A stretch of 64,000 nt of DNA from Parasedimentitalea psychrophila (GTDB lineage Bacteria > Pseudomonadota > Alphaproteobacteria > Rhodobacterales > Rhodobacteraceae). Position 1 is the first letter of the stretch; each line of letters begins with the position of its first letter. The notes beneath the pieces were generated by a model. The model did no database searches. It was given only the letters and a program-made list of their open reading frames with translations, and was not told where the DNA came from. The position numbers and the translations under genes were made by a program. Shown one piece after another: positions 9,102 to 18,017 of this stretch. The stretch lies in the NCBI RefSeq assembly GCF_030285785.1, contig NZ_CP127247.1:3185501-3249500 (forward strand). Reading direction: 5' to 3'.

Positions 9102-10163
9102 CTATTTTGACGGGTCATCGCCTTTGGCCTGGTGCCCAAGCCGGGCAAACGCGGTCAGGGTCCGGGCGGTGGTGGCATTGATCAACCGAGATGGGGGCGT
9201 CATTAGCAAGCGGCTGAACAGGCTGCGAAAACGGTCATCCTCCATCAGCGAGCAAAAACGATCATGGCGCCATTTCACGGCCTCATCATGCCGGTCTGCC
9301 AAACCGCTGTCTGATTTGATGTCACCGAGAAAAGCCGCCGTGTCGCGTTGGTACCGAGCGATGGAGGTATCCGTGGCCGTGTTGAAGTTACGCTCCACCC
9401 AATAATCCATGCCCAATGGCAGGTCCGAGCGGTTGACGCGGCCGCGGTCAGCCTTGAGCACATAGCTCTCCATCGCACCAAGCGCATAGTGATTCAGCTG
9501 GGCCAGCTTGAAATTGGGCCGCCCAAAGGTTGAAAACAGCCTTTGAGTCCTGATTTCGGGGCCCAGTTCGCGGCCTTCGCAGTCGAACCAGCGAAAGTCG
9601 CCCAGACGGTTGGCATTGGCATTGCGTGGACGGTGGACGCCGGTTTTGCGGTAGCTGCCATTGTTGCGATAAAGCGTTTTGAACATGGCCGCCCGCCAGG
9701 GCCAGTGAATCACCTCGGGCGCGCAGCGGGTGAATTGCGCGGTCACCGGCTGGTCGTGGTAGCGAACCTGATCCGCATTGCCAAACAGCCGCCAGGTCAG
9801 GGTCACCGCATCGGCCTGCGGCAGGGCCTCTAGCAGGCCGGCCAGGGTGCCGTCGCCGGTGTGGATGTTGACAAACTCATCGATGTCCAGCGTCAGGATC
9901 CAATCTGCCTGCTGGATCAGCGGGTGACTGTCGGCTGTCTTCATCGCGGTGAACTGAATGCCACGCTTGTCATATGGCCCATCGTTGCGGACATGGGTGA
10001 CCTGACCCGCCGCCTGCAACTGGTCCAGAATGTCATCGGTTCCATCCTGGCAATTGTTTGAAAACACCAGGAAATCAGTGAACCCCACAGCCCGGTGATG
10101 GGCCAGCCATTCCAACAGAAAGGCTCCCTCGTTGCGCAGGGTGACAATGGCAAGATAACGCAT
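9102..10163 (-). CDS. Glycosyltransferase family 2-like protein
   Basis: Predicted cytoplasmic glycosyltransferase of the Glyco_tranf_2_4 type, 353 aa from the ATG at 10163. The N-terminus YLAIVTLRNEGAFLLEWLAHH is the nucleotide-binding beta strand plus the RNEG motif of this group. DGTDDILDQL and the metal-binding acidic motif LTLDIDEFVNI (DxD) follow. The rest contains WPWRAAMFKTLYR and conserved HYALGAMESYVLK, as in roseobacter surface-polysaccharide enzymes. Donor and acceptor are unknown. It lies immediately upstream of the hydrolase-like protein and is divergent from the cox cluster. Confidence 0.8.
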   Translation of the reverse strand: MRYLAIVTLRNEGAFLLEWLAHHRAVGFTDFLVFSNNCQDGTDDILDQLQAAGQVTHVRNDGPYDKRGIQFTAMKTADSHPLIQQADWILTLDIDEFVNIHTGDGTLAGLLEALPQADAVTLTWRLFGNADQVRYHDQPVTAQFTRCAPEVIHWPWRAAMFKTLYRNNGSYRKTGVHRPRNANANRLGDFRWFDCEGRELGPEIRTQRLFSTFGRPNFKLAQLNHYALGAMESYVLKADRGRVNRSDLPLGMDYWVERNFNTATDTSIARYQRDTAAFLGDIKSDSGLADRHDEAVKWRHDRFCSLMEDDRFRSLFSRLLMTPPSRLINATTARTLTAFARLGHQAKGDDPSK

Positions 10164-10215
10164 GGATCTTCTTCTGGCTGGGGGTGTTGCATAGGGCATC
10201 GCATTGCGGACCGGC

Positions 10216-10239
10216 TGGCGTCAACTCTGGCGTCAACTC
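10216..10239. repeat. Tandem duplication of a 12-base unit upstream of the cox cluster
   Basis: TGGCGTCAACTC occurs twice head to tail (10216-10227, 10228-10239) in the 195-base divergent space between the glycosyltransferase and the MoxR-type ATPase. It may be a regulator site or a replication-slippage product. Confidence 0.6.
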
Positions 10240-10358
10240 TGGCCGAGGCGGTGCAGGCAACACATGCAAAGTGTTGCGTATTAGACCAAAGTGCCGCCAC
10301 TGCGGGCTTGACCACAGCGCCGGTGCGTGGCCTGTTTGGCGGCAACAGGAGGCAGCAG

Positions 10359-11267
10359 ATGCAGAAACCAGACACCATCGAACAGGTTCAGGCGCTATTG
10401 ACCGGGCAGGGCTACGTCTGCGGCCGGGCGCTGGCCGTGGTGGTGTTTCTGGCGCTGAAACTTGGACGGCCGTTGTTTTTGGAAGGCGAGGCTGGCGTTG
10501 GCAAGACCGAGATTGCCAAGGCGCTGGCTGCCGGGCTGAACCGCCGTCTGATCCGCTTGCAATGCTATGAGGGGCTGGATGCCTCTTCGGCAGTCTATGA
10601 GTGGAATTTCCCGGCCCAGATGATTGCGATCCGCACCGCCGAGGCCACCGGTGCTGCAGATCGCGGCGCGCTGCAGGCAGAGCTGTTCTCGGATGAGTTT
10701 CTGATCGAACGGCCGCTGCTTCAGGCCATGCGCCCGGATCAACACGGCGCGCCGGTGCTGCTGATCGACGAGATGGACCGCACCGATGAACCCTTCGAGG
10801 CATTCCTGCTCGAAGCCCTGTCAGATTTTCAGGTGACAATTCCGGAGCTTGGCACCATACAGGCCGCCGAGCCGCCGATTGTGATCCTGACCTCAAACCG
10901 TACCCGCGAGGTGCATGACGCGCTAAAGCGCCGCTGCCTCTATCACTGGGTGGACTATCCTGACTTCCAGCGCGAGGTGGAAATTCTGCAGGCGCGGGCG
11001 CCCGACATCAGTGCCCGGCTGCGTCGCGAAGTGGTGGGTTTTGTTCAGGCCCTGCGCCGCGAGGATCTGTTCAAAAAACCGGGAGTTGCCGAAACCATCG
11101 ACTGGGCCAACTGCCTGCTGGCGCTGGATGTAATTGATCTGTCGCCCGAGGTGATCGCCGATACTCTGGGGGCGATCCTTAAATATCAGGATGACATCAG
11201 CAGGTTGCAGGGCAGCGAGGCCAAGCGGATTCTGGATCAGGCCAGGGCCGATCTGGAGCCGACATGA
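10359..11267 (+). CDS. coxD: MoxR-family AAA+ ATPase, CoxD-like
   Basis: AAA+ ATPase expected to act with the vWA protein encoded next in maturing a molybdenum hydroxylase (CoxD inserts sulfur into the CuSMo cluster in form I systems). At 302 aa it has Walker A LEGEAGVGKTEIA (about residues 39-51), the MoxR-type LQCYEGLD, Walker B VLLIDEMDRTDEPFEAFLLE and sensor 1 ILTSNRTREVHDALKRRC. A strong SD (AGGAGG) lies six bases before the ATG. It is the first gene of the cox-like cluster; its stop overlaps a short frame formed by an intergenic repeat. Confidence 0.88.
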   Translation: MQKPDTIEQVQALLTGQGYVCGRALAVVVFLALKLGRPLFLEGEAGVGKTEIAKALAAGLNRRLIRLQCYEGLDASSAVYEWNFPAQMIAIRTAEATGAADRGALQAELFSDEFLIERPLLQAMRPDQHGAPVLLIDEMDRTDEPFEAFLLEALSDFQVTIPELGTIQAAEPPIVILTSNRTREVHDALKRRCLYHWVDYPDFQREVEILQARAPDISARLRREVVGFVQALRREDLFKKPGVAETIDWANCLLALDVIDLSPEVIADTLGAILKYQDDISRLQGSEAKRILDQARADLEPT

Positions 11268-11356
11268 TCCTTCATCTGGCTGAAAATATCCCGGGGGTGC
11301 GGGGGCTGGCCCCCGCCTGTATGACTTCCTGTGTGATTTCCTGTGCGAATGCCTGA
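11264..11356 (+). repeat. Dispersed repeat (reverse orientation) that forms a 30-codon frame between coxD and coxE
   Basis: TTCATCTGGCTGAAAATATC followed by CCGGGGGTGCGGGGGC is the reverse form of the repeats at 17929 and 21930. It is read in frame from an ATG overlapping the coxD stop (ATGA): ILHLAENIPGVRGLAPA, ending at 11356 just inside coxE. The same peptide core (LHLAENIPG) opens the cysH product. It may simply couple translation of coxD to coxE; a real peptide function is doubtful. Confidence 0.6.
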
Positions 11357-12596
11357 AACGCCCCAGATCCAGCTGCCTGAGACGCCGCAACTGGCCCAGA
11401 ACATCACCCATTTTGCCCGGGCTCTGCGCCAGGCGGGGCTGCCGATTGGTCCGGGCCGGGTTGTGGATGCGGTGCAGGCGGTTGCGGCGGCAGGCTTCAC
11501 GTCCCGGCTGGATTTCTATTGGGTACTGCACGCCTGTTTTGTCAGCAAACCCGAGCACCGGGTGGTTTTCTCGCAGATGTTCCGGCTGTATTGGCGCGAT
11601 CCGCAGTTTCTGGAGCATATGATGGCGATGCTGATGCCCGCAGTGCGCGGTGTTCAGGACGAGAGACCTGCCAGACCGGGCGAGAAACGGGCGGCCGAGG
11701 CGCTGTTGCACGGGACCCAAGCGGACCAGGTCCCCTTTGACGGCGAGCTGGGAACGGAGATTGAATTTGATGCCAGCCTGACGATGTCGGCAGAGGAAAA
11801 GCTGCGGACACTCGACTTTGAACAGATGAGCACGGATGAGGTTGCCCAGGCCAAACGGATCCTGTCGCAGATGACACTGCCGGTGCAGCCGCTGCAATGC
11901 CGCCGCCTGATGGCCGCCGTGCGTGGCCCGCGCCCCGACTGGCGCCGGACCCTGCGCGATGCGGCCCGGCAGGGCGGCGAGATCCAGAGCATGGCGCGGG
12001 CCAAGCGGCGCCTGCGCTGGCCAAATCTGGTGGTGATCTGTGATATTTCCGGTTCGATGAGCCAGTATAGCCGCATCATCCTGCATTTTCTTCATGCGGT
12101 CTCGAACGCACAGGGGGCCGGATGGGCGCGGGTGCATGGCTTTACCTTTGGCACGCGGCTGACAAATATCACCCGGCATCTGGCTCAGCGAGACGTGGAC
12201 GCGGCGGTGGCGGCGGCTGGGGCCGAGGCTCAGGACTGGGAAGGCGGCACCCGGATTGGTCAATGCCTTCACGACTTTAATCGGGATTGGTCCCGTCGGG
12301 TGATGGGGCAGGGCGCGGTGGTGCTGCTGATCACTGACGGGCTGGACCGGGACGACCCCGTAGCGCTTGCCCATGAAATGCAGCGACTTCAGCTTTCCGC
12401 ACGCCGGTTGATCTGGCTGAACCCGCTGCTGCGCTGGCAGGGGTTTGCCCCCAAGGCGCAGGGCATTCGGGCGATGCTGCCGCATGTGGACAGTTTCCGC
12501 GCCGGCCATTCGATTGCCTCGCTCAAAGATCTGGCCGAGGTGATTTCAAACCCCGATGATCACGGCGAAAAGGCGCGGTTGATGGCGCAGCTGTAG
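11349..12596 (+). CDS. coxE: vWA-domain protein, CoxE-like
   Basis: A 415-aa von Willebrand factor A protein (CoxE/YeaD-type), the usual partner of MoxR/CoxD ATPases in metallo-hydroxylase maturation. The MIDAS motif is visible as VICDISGSMSQYSR (about residues 230-243), with a downstream threonine in GGTRIGQCLHDFN and a final aspartate in LITDGLDRDDP. The N-terminal helical half includes FARALRQAGLPIGPGRVVDA. The ATG at 11349 is chosen over a GTG six bases earlier. Cytoplasmic; no membrane segments are seen. Confidence 0.88.
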   Translation: MPETPQIQLPETPQLAQNITHFARALRQAGLPIGPGRVVDAVQAVAAAGFTSRLDFYWVLHACFVSKPEHRVVFSQMFRLYWRDPQFLEHMMAMLMPAVRGVQDERPARPGEKRAAEALLHGTQADQVPFDGELGTEIEFDASLTMSAEEKLRTLDFEQMSTDEVAQAKRILSQMTLPVQPLQCRRLMAAVRGPRPDWRRTLRDAARQGGEIQSMARAKRRLRWPNLVVICDISGSMSQYSRIILHFLHAVSNAQGAGWARVHGFTFGTRLTNITRHLAQRDVDAAVAAAGAEAQDWEGGTRIGQCLHDFNRDWSRRVMGQGAVVLLITDGLDRDDPVALAHEMQRLQLSARRLIWLNPLLRWQGFAPKAQGIRAMLPHVDSFRAGHSIASLKDLAEVISNPDDHGEKARLMAQL

Positions 12597-12729
12597 CTGG
12601 AAACAGACACCTAAGGGTGGCAATTTTGACCACCGCCGGCCCGGGGTGTTCTGCAGCCTGGGTGGGTTGTGATCATTTGGGGGCAGACGTTGCCTAGGGA
12701 TGGGGGCATAGTGAGGGCCGGAGGACGAT

Positions 12730-13725
12730 ATGACCCAGATAAGCAATCACTTTGAAAACACACTGGAAAACGCACCGGAAACCGCACTGGAATGGCATAG
12801 CGCTGGGCTGGGTGCGGTGTTGGCGACGGTGGTGCAGACCTGGGGCTCGGCGCCGCGGCGGGCGGGGTCGATGCTGGTGATCAGTGGCGATGGCCGGATG
12901 CAGGGCTCGGTCTCTGGCGGCTGCGTCGAAGCTGCGGTGGTGTTTGAGGCGCAAGAGGCGCTGCAGGATGGTCAGCATCGGTTGCTGGACTATGGCGTCA
13001 GCGATGAAGATGCCTTTGCGGTTGGGCTGGCCTGTGGCGGTACGATACAGATTCTGGTCGAGCCGGTGGGATCAGCGATGCCGCTTGATTTGCTACAGCA
13101 GCTGGTGGCGGCTCGGGCAGGGCGTCAGGCGCTGGCCTATGAGGTGAACATAGAAAGCGGCGTGCGGCGGCTGTTGCATAGTGGTTACCCAGACCGAATG
13201 CGACGGGATCGCTCGGGGATGGAAGAGGACGGCGAGACCTTTGTGGCAGTGTATAACCCTCCGCTGCGACTGATCTGCGTCGGCGCGGTGCATATTGCGC
13301 AGGCTTTGGTCCCAATGGCGCGGATTGCGGGGTATGACCCTGTGTTGATTGATCCGCGTGAGGCCTTTGCGTCCACCGACCGGTTTCCGGGCGAAGTCAT
13401 TCTGGACGATTGGCCGGATGAAGCGGTCGCGAAACTGGGGCTGGATGCCCGCACGGCGCTTGTTCTGCTGACACATGATCCCAAACTGGATGATCCGGCC
13501 TTGCAGGCTGCATTGGCTGCCGAGTGTTGCTATATTGGCGCGCTGGGGTCAAAACGTACCCATGCCAAACGGGTAGAGCGGATGCTGGCTGCGGGGTTTA
13601 GTGAGGCTCAGATCGGTCGTATTCACGGACCGATTGGTCTGGACATTGGTGCTGCCGGACCGGCAGAGATTGCGGTCTCAATACTGGGTGAGATGACTGC
13701 CGTGCTGCGGGGCAAGGCAGAATGA
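12730..13725 (+). CDS. XdhC/CoxF-family molybdenum hydroxylase maturation protein
   Basis: XdhC-type proteins bind molybdopterin cofactor and protect or sulfurate it before insertion into xanthine dehydrogenase-like enzymes. At 331 aa both family halves are complete: the N-terminal SAPRRAGSMLVISGDGRMQGS and SGGCVEAAV region, and the C-terminal Rossmann part LICVGAVHIAQALVPMARI to YIGALGSKRTHAKRVERM and IGLDIGAAGPAEIAVSILGEM. The N-terminus has an unusual run of N/E/T residues before WHSAGLG. The stop overlaps the next gene by four bases, so the two products are made together. Confidence 0.88.
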   Translation: MTQISNHFENTLENAPETALEWHSAGLGAVLATVVQTWGSAPRRAGSMLVISGDGRMQGSVSGGCVEAAVVFEAQEALQDGQHRLLDYGVSDEDAFAVGLACGGTIQILVEPVGSAMPLDLLQQLVAARAGRQALAYEVNIESGVRRLLHSGYPDRMRRDRSGMEEDGETFVAVYNPPLRLICVGAVHIAQALVPMARIAGYDPVLIDPREAFASTDRFPGEVILDDWPDEAVAKLGLDARTALVLLTHDPKLDDPALQAALAAECCYIGALGSKRTHAKRVERMLAAGFSEAQIGRIHGPIGLDIGAAGPAEIAVSILGEMTAVLRGKAE

Positions 13726-14720
13726 AGTTTGGCCAGGTACCGCTAACCGAGGCCGCAGGGGCAATTCTGGCCCATTCGTTGCAGGCTGGCGGGCGCAGAA
13801 TTGCCAAGGGCACCGAGTTGACCGCAACGGATTTGACGGATCTTAAGGCCGCTGGGTTTGGTGAGATCACAGTGGCGCGTTTGGAAGCTGGGGATGTGCA
13901 GGAGAACGAAGCTGCACTGGCGCTTGCCCGTATGATTGTTCCCGATCCAGAGGCTCAACAGGTGCGGATCTCGGGGGCAGGCGCTGGGCGGGTGAACTTA
14001 TACGCCGCAACCTGTGGCGTTGTCCAACTGGATGCCGATCGGCTGAAGGCGGTGAATGAAGTGGATCCAATGATCTCGATTGCCACTGTGCCGGGCTGGC
14101 ATAGGGTTGATGCAGGGGGCATGATTGCCACCATCAAAATCATCTCCTACGCCGTGCCTCAGACCGCATTGCTGTGTGCCGGGGCAGGGGCCGGTGGCGC
14201 GCTAGAGGTATCAGCTCCGGCTTATGGATCAGCGACATTGATCGAGACACGGGTTAGCGCTGATACGCCGTCAGAAAAGGGCCGCGCTGCAATGGCTGGG
14301 CGGCTGGATCGCATGGGGTTGGAGCTGAGCCCGCGCGTGGTGGTGCCACATAGCGAGGCGGAACTGGCGCGGGCGATAGCGGATGCACCGGGAGAGCTGG
14401 TGCTGATCCTCACGGGGTCGGCCACCTCGGATCCACTGGATGTCGCACCCCAGGCGCTGCGCAGGGCCGGAGGAGAGGTGACCCGGTTTGGTATGCCGGT
14501 TGATCCGGGCAACCTGCTGTTTCTGGGCACTTTGGGCGACAGTCCTGTTGTCGGCCTGCCGGGCTGCGCGCGGTCTCCGGCTTTGAATGGTGCCGATTGG
14601 GTGCTGGAGCGGGTGATCTGCGGCATTAACGTGAGCAGTGGCGATATTGCTGCTATGGGCGTTGGTGGCTTGCTGAAGGAAATCCCCACCCGGCCAATGC
14701 CGCGCCGCAGTGAAGGCTGA
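13722..14720 (+). CDS. Molybdopterin-binding (MoCF/MoeA-like) domain protein
   Basis: 332 aa with a MoeA/MogA-like molybdopterin-binding core: the N-terminal MoeA-like part VPLTEAAGAILAHSLQAGGRRI, then EAELARAIADAPGELVLILTGSATSDPLDV and PVDPGNLLFLGTLGDSPVVGLPGCARSPALNG. In many alphaproteobacterial cox/xdh clusters this domain is fused to a MobA-like nucleotidyltransferase domain. Here the protein stops after KEIPTRPMPRRSEG and no such domain follows, so cytidylyl transfer, if needed, must come from elsewhere. Overlaps the XdhC-type gene by ATGA. Role in Mo-cofactor handling is inferred. Confidence 0.78.
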   Translation: MKFGQVPLTEAAGAILAHSLQAGGRRIAKGTELTATDLTDLKAAGFGEITVARLEAGDVQENEAALALARMIVPDPEAQQVRISGAGAGRVNLYAATCGVVQLDADRLKAVNEVDPMISIATVPGWHRVDAGGMIATIKIISYAVPQTALLCAGAGAGGALEVSAPAYGSATLIETRVSADTPSEKGRAAMAGRLDRMGLELSPRVVVPHSEAELARAIADAPGELVLILTGSATSDPLDVAPQALRRAGGEVTRFGMPVDPGNLLFLGTLGDSPVVGLPGCARSPALNGADWVLERVICGINVSSGDIAAMGVGGLLKEIPTRPMPRRSEG

Positions 14721-14916
14721 TCCGCCATTCGGCGGGGAACCTCCTACTTTAGTCTATGGCGGAAGTTTTGAAAATACATAAATTTCAATGGATTAGTTTG
14801 ATTTGATGGCGAAGTTCATCCTGTGGGAGAACTTTTGAGTGTTCAAATCACTTCGCAGATGTCCGATCTCGTGTTTAACTCTCTGTAGCCAATATAAATA
14901 GCTAAGGGAGGGGTTC
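14721..14916 (+). promoter_or_regulatory. Upstream region of the coxSLM genes with two short palindromes
   Basis: This AT-richer 196-base gap separates the maturation genes from the structural genes. It contains TTGAAA-N9-TTTCAA (14768-14788) and TTTGA-GTGT-TCAAA (14834-14847), both candidate operator half-site pairs sharing TTGA/TCAA. A TATAAAT-like -10 lies near 14894, and the SD AAGGGAGGGG sits just before coxS. No matching regulator is adjacent. Confidence 0.35.
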
Positions 14917-15402
14917 ATGGCGAAGGTCTCAATGACCGTGAACGGCAAAGCTGCCAGTGCAGAGGTCGAAGGGCGTACGCTCCTGGTCTCATTTCTGCGC
15001 GAGGAGCTTGGCCTCACGGGGACACACGTCGGATGTGATACCAGCCAATGTGGTGCCTGTGTGGTGCATGTGGATGGCAAGGCAGTGAAAAGCTGTACCA
15101 TGCTGGCGCTGGAAGCTGAGGGGGCCGAGGTGGCAACCATCGAAGGTCAGGCGGCTGAAGATGGCACGCTCAATACCATTCAGGCGGCATTTCGAGAGCA
15201 TCATGGCCTGCAGTGCGGGTTTTGCACGCCGGGCATGGTGATGTCCGCAGCGGCGCTATTGAAGGACAACCCAAAGCCCTCGGAACAGGAAATCCGGGCG
15301 TATCTGGAAGGCAATCTGTGCCGCTGCACCGGCTACCACAATATCGTCAAATCGATCATGGCAGCCAGTGGGCAGGACGTTTCGGCTCTCGCGGCGGAAT
15401 GA
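14917..15402 (+). CDS. coxS: Molybdenum hydroxylase small subunit, [2Fe-2S] protein (CoxS-like)
   Basis: Electron-transfer subunit with two [2Fe-2S] clusters. The N-terminal ferredoxin-type cluster motif is [16 protein letters not shown] with a fourth cysteine in AVKSC. The C-terminal cluster uses [15 protein letters not shown] and [11 protein letters not shown]. At 161 aa it is the normal length for CoxS/xanthine dehydrogenase small subunits. It has a strong SD. Gene order small-large-medium, rather than medium-small-large, is the arrangement of form II CODH-like enzymes. Confidence 0.93.
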   Translation: MAKVSMTVNGKAASAEVEGRTLLVSFLREELGLTGTHVGCDTSQCGACVVHVDGKAVKSCTMLALEAEGAEVATIEGQAAEDGTLNTIQAAFREHHGLQCGFCTPGMVMSAAALLKDNPKPSEQEIRAYLEGNLCRCTGYHNIVKSIMAASGQDVSALAAE

Positions 15403-15427
15403 CGGCACAGCGACGATCAACGGCTCA

Positions 15428-15522
15428 AGGTGCGTGATGAACACGCACCCTACACAGGGCGCATGGCTTGGGGGTAGCCCCAAAGGTCAGCTGTTGGTGT
15501 AGGGTGTGTGCTTGCACGCACC
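15428..15522. repeat. Inverted pair of REP-like hairpins between coxS and coxL
   Basis: Unit 1 (15429-15449) is GGTGCGTG-atgaa-CACGCACC followed by CTACAC. Unit 2 (15503-15522) is GGTGTGTG-cttg-CACGCACC preceded by GTGTA. The flanks are mirror images, so the two units form a head-to-head doublet of about 95 bases. A third copy lies at 31248-31267 between dctP and dctQ. Such hairpins inside operons often affect mRNA stability. Confidence 0.75.
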
Positions 15523-15544
15523 ATTCAGGGAGAGGATATAAAAC

Positions 15545-17908
15545 ATGCCTAAGGATAGTGGCATTGGCGCCAGCCCAAAGCGGCGCGAAGACGTTAGGTT
15601 CCTGACCGGGAACGGCAATTATACTGATGACATCAACGCCCATGGCCAGGCCTATGTGCATTTTCTGCGCTCTGATCTGGCCCACGGTAAAATCAACGGC
15701 ATTGATACCACTGCAGCCGAGGCAATGCCCGGTGTTGTGAGGATTTTCACTGCGGCTGATTTCGAGGCCGTCGGCGGTGTGCCCTGCGGCTGGCAGATCA
15801 CTGATCGCCATGGCGAGGTGATGCAAGAACCCAAGCATCCGATCTTGGCCGAGGGCAAAGTGCGCCATGTTGGTGAAGCGATTGCTGCGGTGGTTGCGGA
15901 TAGCCCCGAGCAGGCCCGCGATGCCGCCGAGGCGATTGAGCTGGATATCGAAGAGCTGCCCGCTGTCATTGATATGAAGGCCGCTGTGGCCGATGGATCG
16001 GTTAAAGTTCACGATGATCTGACCTCGAACCTTTGTTTTGACTGGGGATTTGTTGAGGAAAACCGCGAGGCGGTGGAGCAGGCGTTTCAAGACGCGGCGC
16101 ATGTCACCACTCTGGAGTTGATCAACAATCGGTTGATCGCCAATCCGATGGAACCCCGGGTGGCGATTGGCGAGTATGACCGTTCCAGTGATGACAGCAC
16201 CCTCTACACCACCAGCCAAAACCCGCATGTGATCCGGCTGCTGATGGGCGCCTTTGTACTGGGCATCCCTGAGCATAAGCTGCGTGTTGTGGCGCCTGAT
16301 GTTGGCGGTGGCTTTGGCACCAAGATCTTCCACTATGCGGAAGAGGCGTTTTGCACTTTTGCGGCCAAGGCCTGTAATCGCGCGGTCAAATGGACCTCGT
16401 CGCGGTCTGAGGCCTTCATGTCCGATGCCCATGGCCGCGACCATGTGACCAAGATCGAATTGGCGCTGGACGCGGATAACAACTTTACCGCAGTGCGCAC
16501 CGATACCTACGCCAATATGGGGGCCTATCTGTCGACCTTTGCGCCGGCCGTACCGACCTGGCTGCATGGCATCCTGATGGCGGGCAATTACAAGACTCCG
16601 CTGGTCTATGTGAACGTTAAGGCGGTGTTCACCAACACCGTGCCGGTGGATGCTTACCGCGGCGCTGGGCGCCCCGAAGCGACGTTCCAGCTGGAGCGGG
16701 TGGTGGACAAGGCGGCGCGAGAGTTGGGGGTTGATCCAATTGCGCTGCGGCGGCAGAACTTTATCACCGAATTTCCCTATGCCACGCCAGTGGCGGTGGA
16801 ATATGACACCGGCGATTACCATGCCACCATGGACAAGCTGGAAGAGATTGCCGACCTGTCCGGATTTGCGGCACGCCGCGCCGCAAGCGAGGCCAGAGGC
16901 AAGATCCGCGGGCTTGGCGTCAACTGCTATATCGAGGCCTGTGGCATCGCGCCCAGCAGTCTGGTTGGCCAGTTGGGCGCGCGGGCGGGGCTGTATGAAA
17001 GTGCCACGGTGCGAGTCAATGCCACTGGTGGTCTGGTGGTGATGACCGGCAGCCACAGCCATGGTCAGGGCCATGAGACCTCGTTCCCGCAGGTGATTGC
17101 CGAGATGATCGGCATCGACGAGAGCATGATTGAAATCGTCCATGGGGATACGGCAAAAGTGCCGATGGGCATGGGCACCTATGGCTCGCGGTCGCTGGCG
17201 GTTGGCGGCTCGGCGATGGTCAAGGCGACCGAGAAGATCATCGCCAAGGCCAAGAAGATTGCGGCGCATCTGATGGAGGCCTCGGATGCTGACATCGAGC
17301 TGAAGGACGGCCAATTCTCTGTCGCCGGGACCGACAAGTCGGTGGCCTGGGGCGATGTGACCCTGGCGGCTTATGTGCCGCATAATTATCCGCTGGAAGA
17401 TATCGAGCCGGGGCTGGAGGAGACCGCGTTTTATGATCCTTCCAACTTTACCTACCCGTCGGGGGCCTATGCCTGCGAGGTTGAGGTGGATCCTGACACT
17501 GGCAAAGTGAGCATCGAGCGGTTCTCGGCGGCGGATGATTTTGGCAATATCGTCAATCCGATGATTGTCGATGGTCAGGTGCATGGCGGCATTGGCCAGG
17601 GCATTGGTCAGGCGTTGCTGGAGGGCTGTGTCTATGACAGTGACGGTCAGCTGTTGAGTGCGTCGTTCATGGATTATGCGATGCCAAGGGCCGATGATCT
17701 GCCGTTTTATACGGTGGACCATTCCTGCCAGACCCCCTGTACCCATAACCCGCTTGGGGTAAAGGGCTGCGGCGAGGCCGGGGCCATTGGCTCGCCGCCT
17801 GCGGTGGTGAATGCGGTGGTGGATGCGCTGCAGTCTGCCGGTAAGGATGTCACCCATATTGATATGCCCCTGAGCCCGGGTCGGGTCTGGGCCGCGATGA
17901 ACAGTTGA
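15545..17908 (+). CDS. Form II CoxL-like molybdenum hydroxylase large subunit
   Basis: Catalytic molybdopterin subunit, 787 aa. The diagnostic active-site loop is AYRGAGR at residues 370-376, which marks form II (form I true CO dehydrogenases have AYRCSFR). The Mo-cofactor regions DVGGGFGTKIFHYAEE and SHSHGQGHETSFPQV are present, as is the general-base glutamate in GVKGCGEAGAIGSPPAVVNA. It starts KDSGIGASPKRREDVRFLTG, as in the family. Substrate could be an aldehyde, a purine-like heterocycle or, less likely, CO. Flanked by REP hairpins upstream and a dispersed repeat downstream. Confidence 0.9.
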   Translation: MPKDSGIGASPKRREDVRFLTGNGNYTDDINAHGQAYVHFLRSDLAHGKINGIDTTAAEAMPGVVRIFTAADFEAVGGVPCGWQITDRHGEVMQEPKHPILAEGKVRHVGEAIAAVVADSPEQARDAAEAIELDIEELPAVIDMKAAVADGSVKVHDDLTSNLCFDWGFVEENREAVEQAFQDAAHVTTLELINNRLIANPMEPRVAIGEYDRSSDDSTLYTTSQNPHVIRLLMGAFVLGIPEHKLRVVAPDVGGGFGTKIFHYAEEAFCTFAAKACNRAVKWTSSRSEAFMSDAHGRDHVTKIELALDADNNFTAVRTDTYANMGAYLSTFAPAVPTWLHGILMAGNYKTPLVYVNVKAVFTNTVPVDAYRGAGRPEATFQLERVVDKAARELGVDPIALRRQNFITEFPYATPVAVEYDTGDYHATMDKLEEIADLSGFAARRAASEARGKIRGLGVNCYIEACGIAPSSLVGQLGARAGLYESATVRVNATGGLVVMTGSHSHGQGHETSFPQVIAEMIGIDESMIEIVHGDTAKVPMGMGTYGSRSLAVGGSAMVKATEKIIAKAKKIAAHLMEASDADIELKDGQFSVAGTDKSVAWGDVTLAAYVPHNYPLEDIEPGLEETAFYDPSNFTYPSGAYACEVEVDPDTGKVSIERFSAADDFGNIVNPMIVDGQVHGGIGQGIGQALLEGCVYDSDGQLLSASFMDYAMPRADDLPFYTVDHSCQTPCTHNPLGVKGCGEAGAIGSPPAVVNAVVDALQSAGKDVTHIDMPLSPGRVWAAMNS

Positions 17909-17928
17909 GCCGGAGGGGCCGCAGCGCG

Positions 17929-17976
17929 CCGGGGGGCCAGCCCCCCGGACCCCCGGGATATTTTTAGCCAGATGAA
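17929..17976 (+). repeat. Dispersed hairpin repeat, CCCCCGGGATATTTT type
   Basis: CCGGGGGG-ccag-CCCCCCGG hairpin (17929-17948) followed by ACCCCCGGGATATTTTTAGC and CAGATGAA. It lies between coxL and coxM and is the forward copy of the element at 21930 and the reverse of the one at 11264. It may modulate the coxL/coxM ratio. Confidence 0.75.
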
Positions 17977-18017
17977 CAGGGGAGTAGCCCCTTTGATCTT
18001 TGGGAAGGAAGGACGAA

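Noticed and set aside
10923-12509. Minus-strand open frame of 528 codons
   Set aside because: Antisense to coxD and coxE, both of which carry complete motifs.
15545-17908. Calling the large subunit a form I CO dehydrogenase
   Set aside because: The active-site loop is AYRGAGR, not AYRCSFR, and the gene order is S-L-M.
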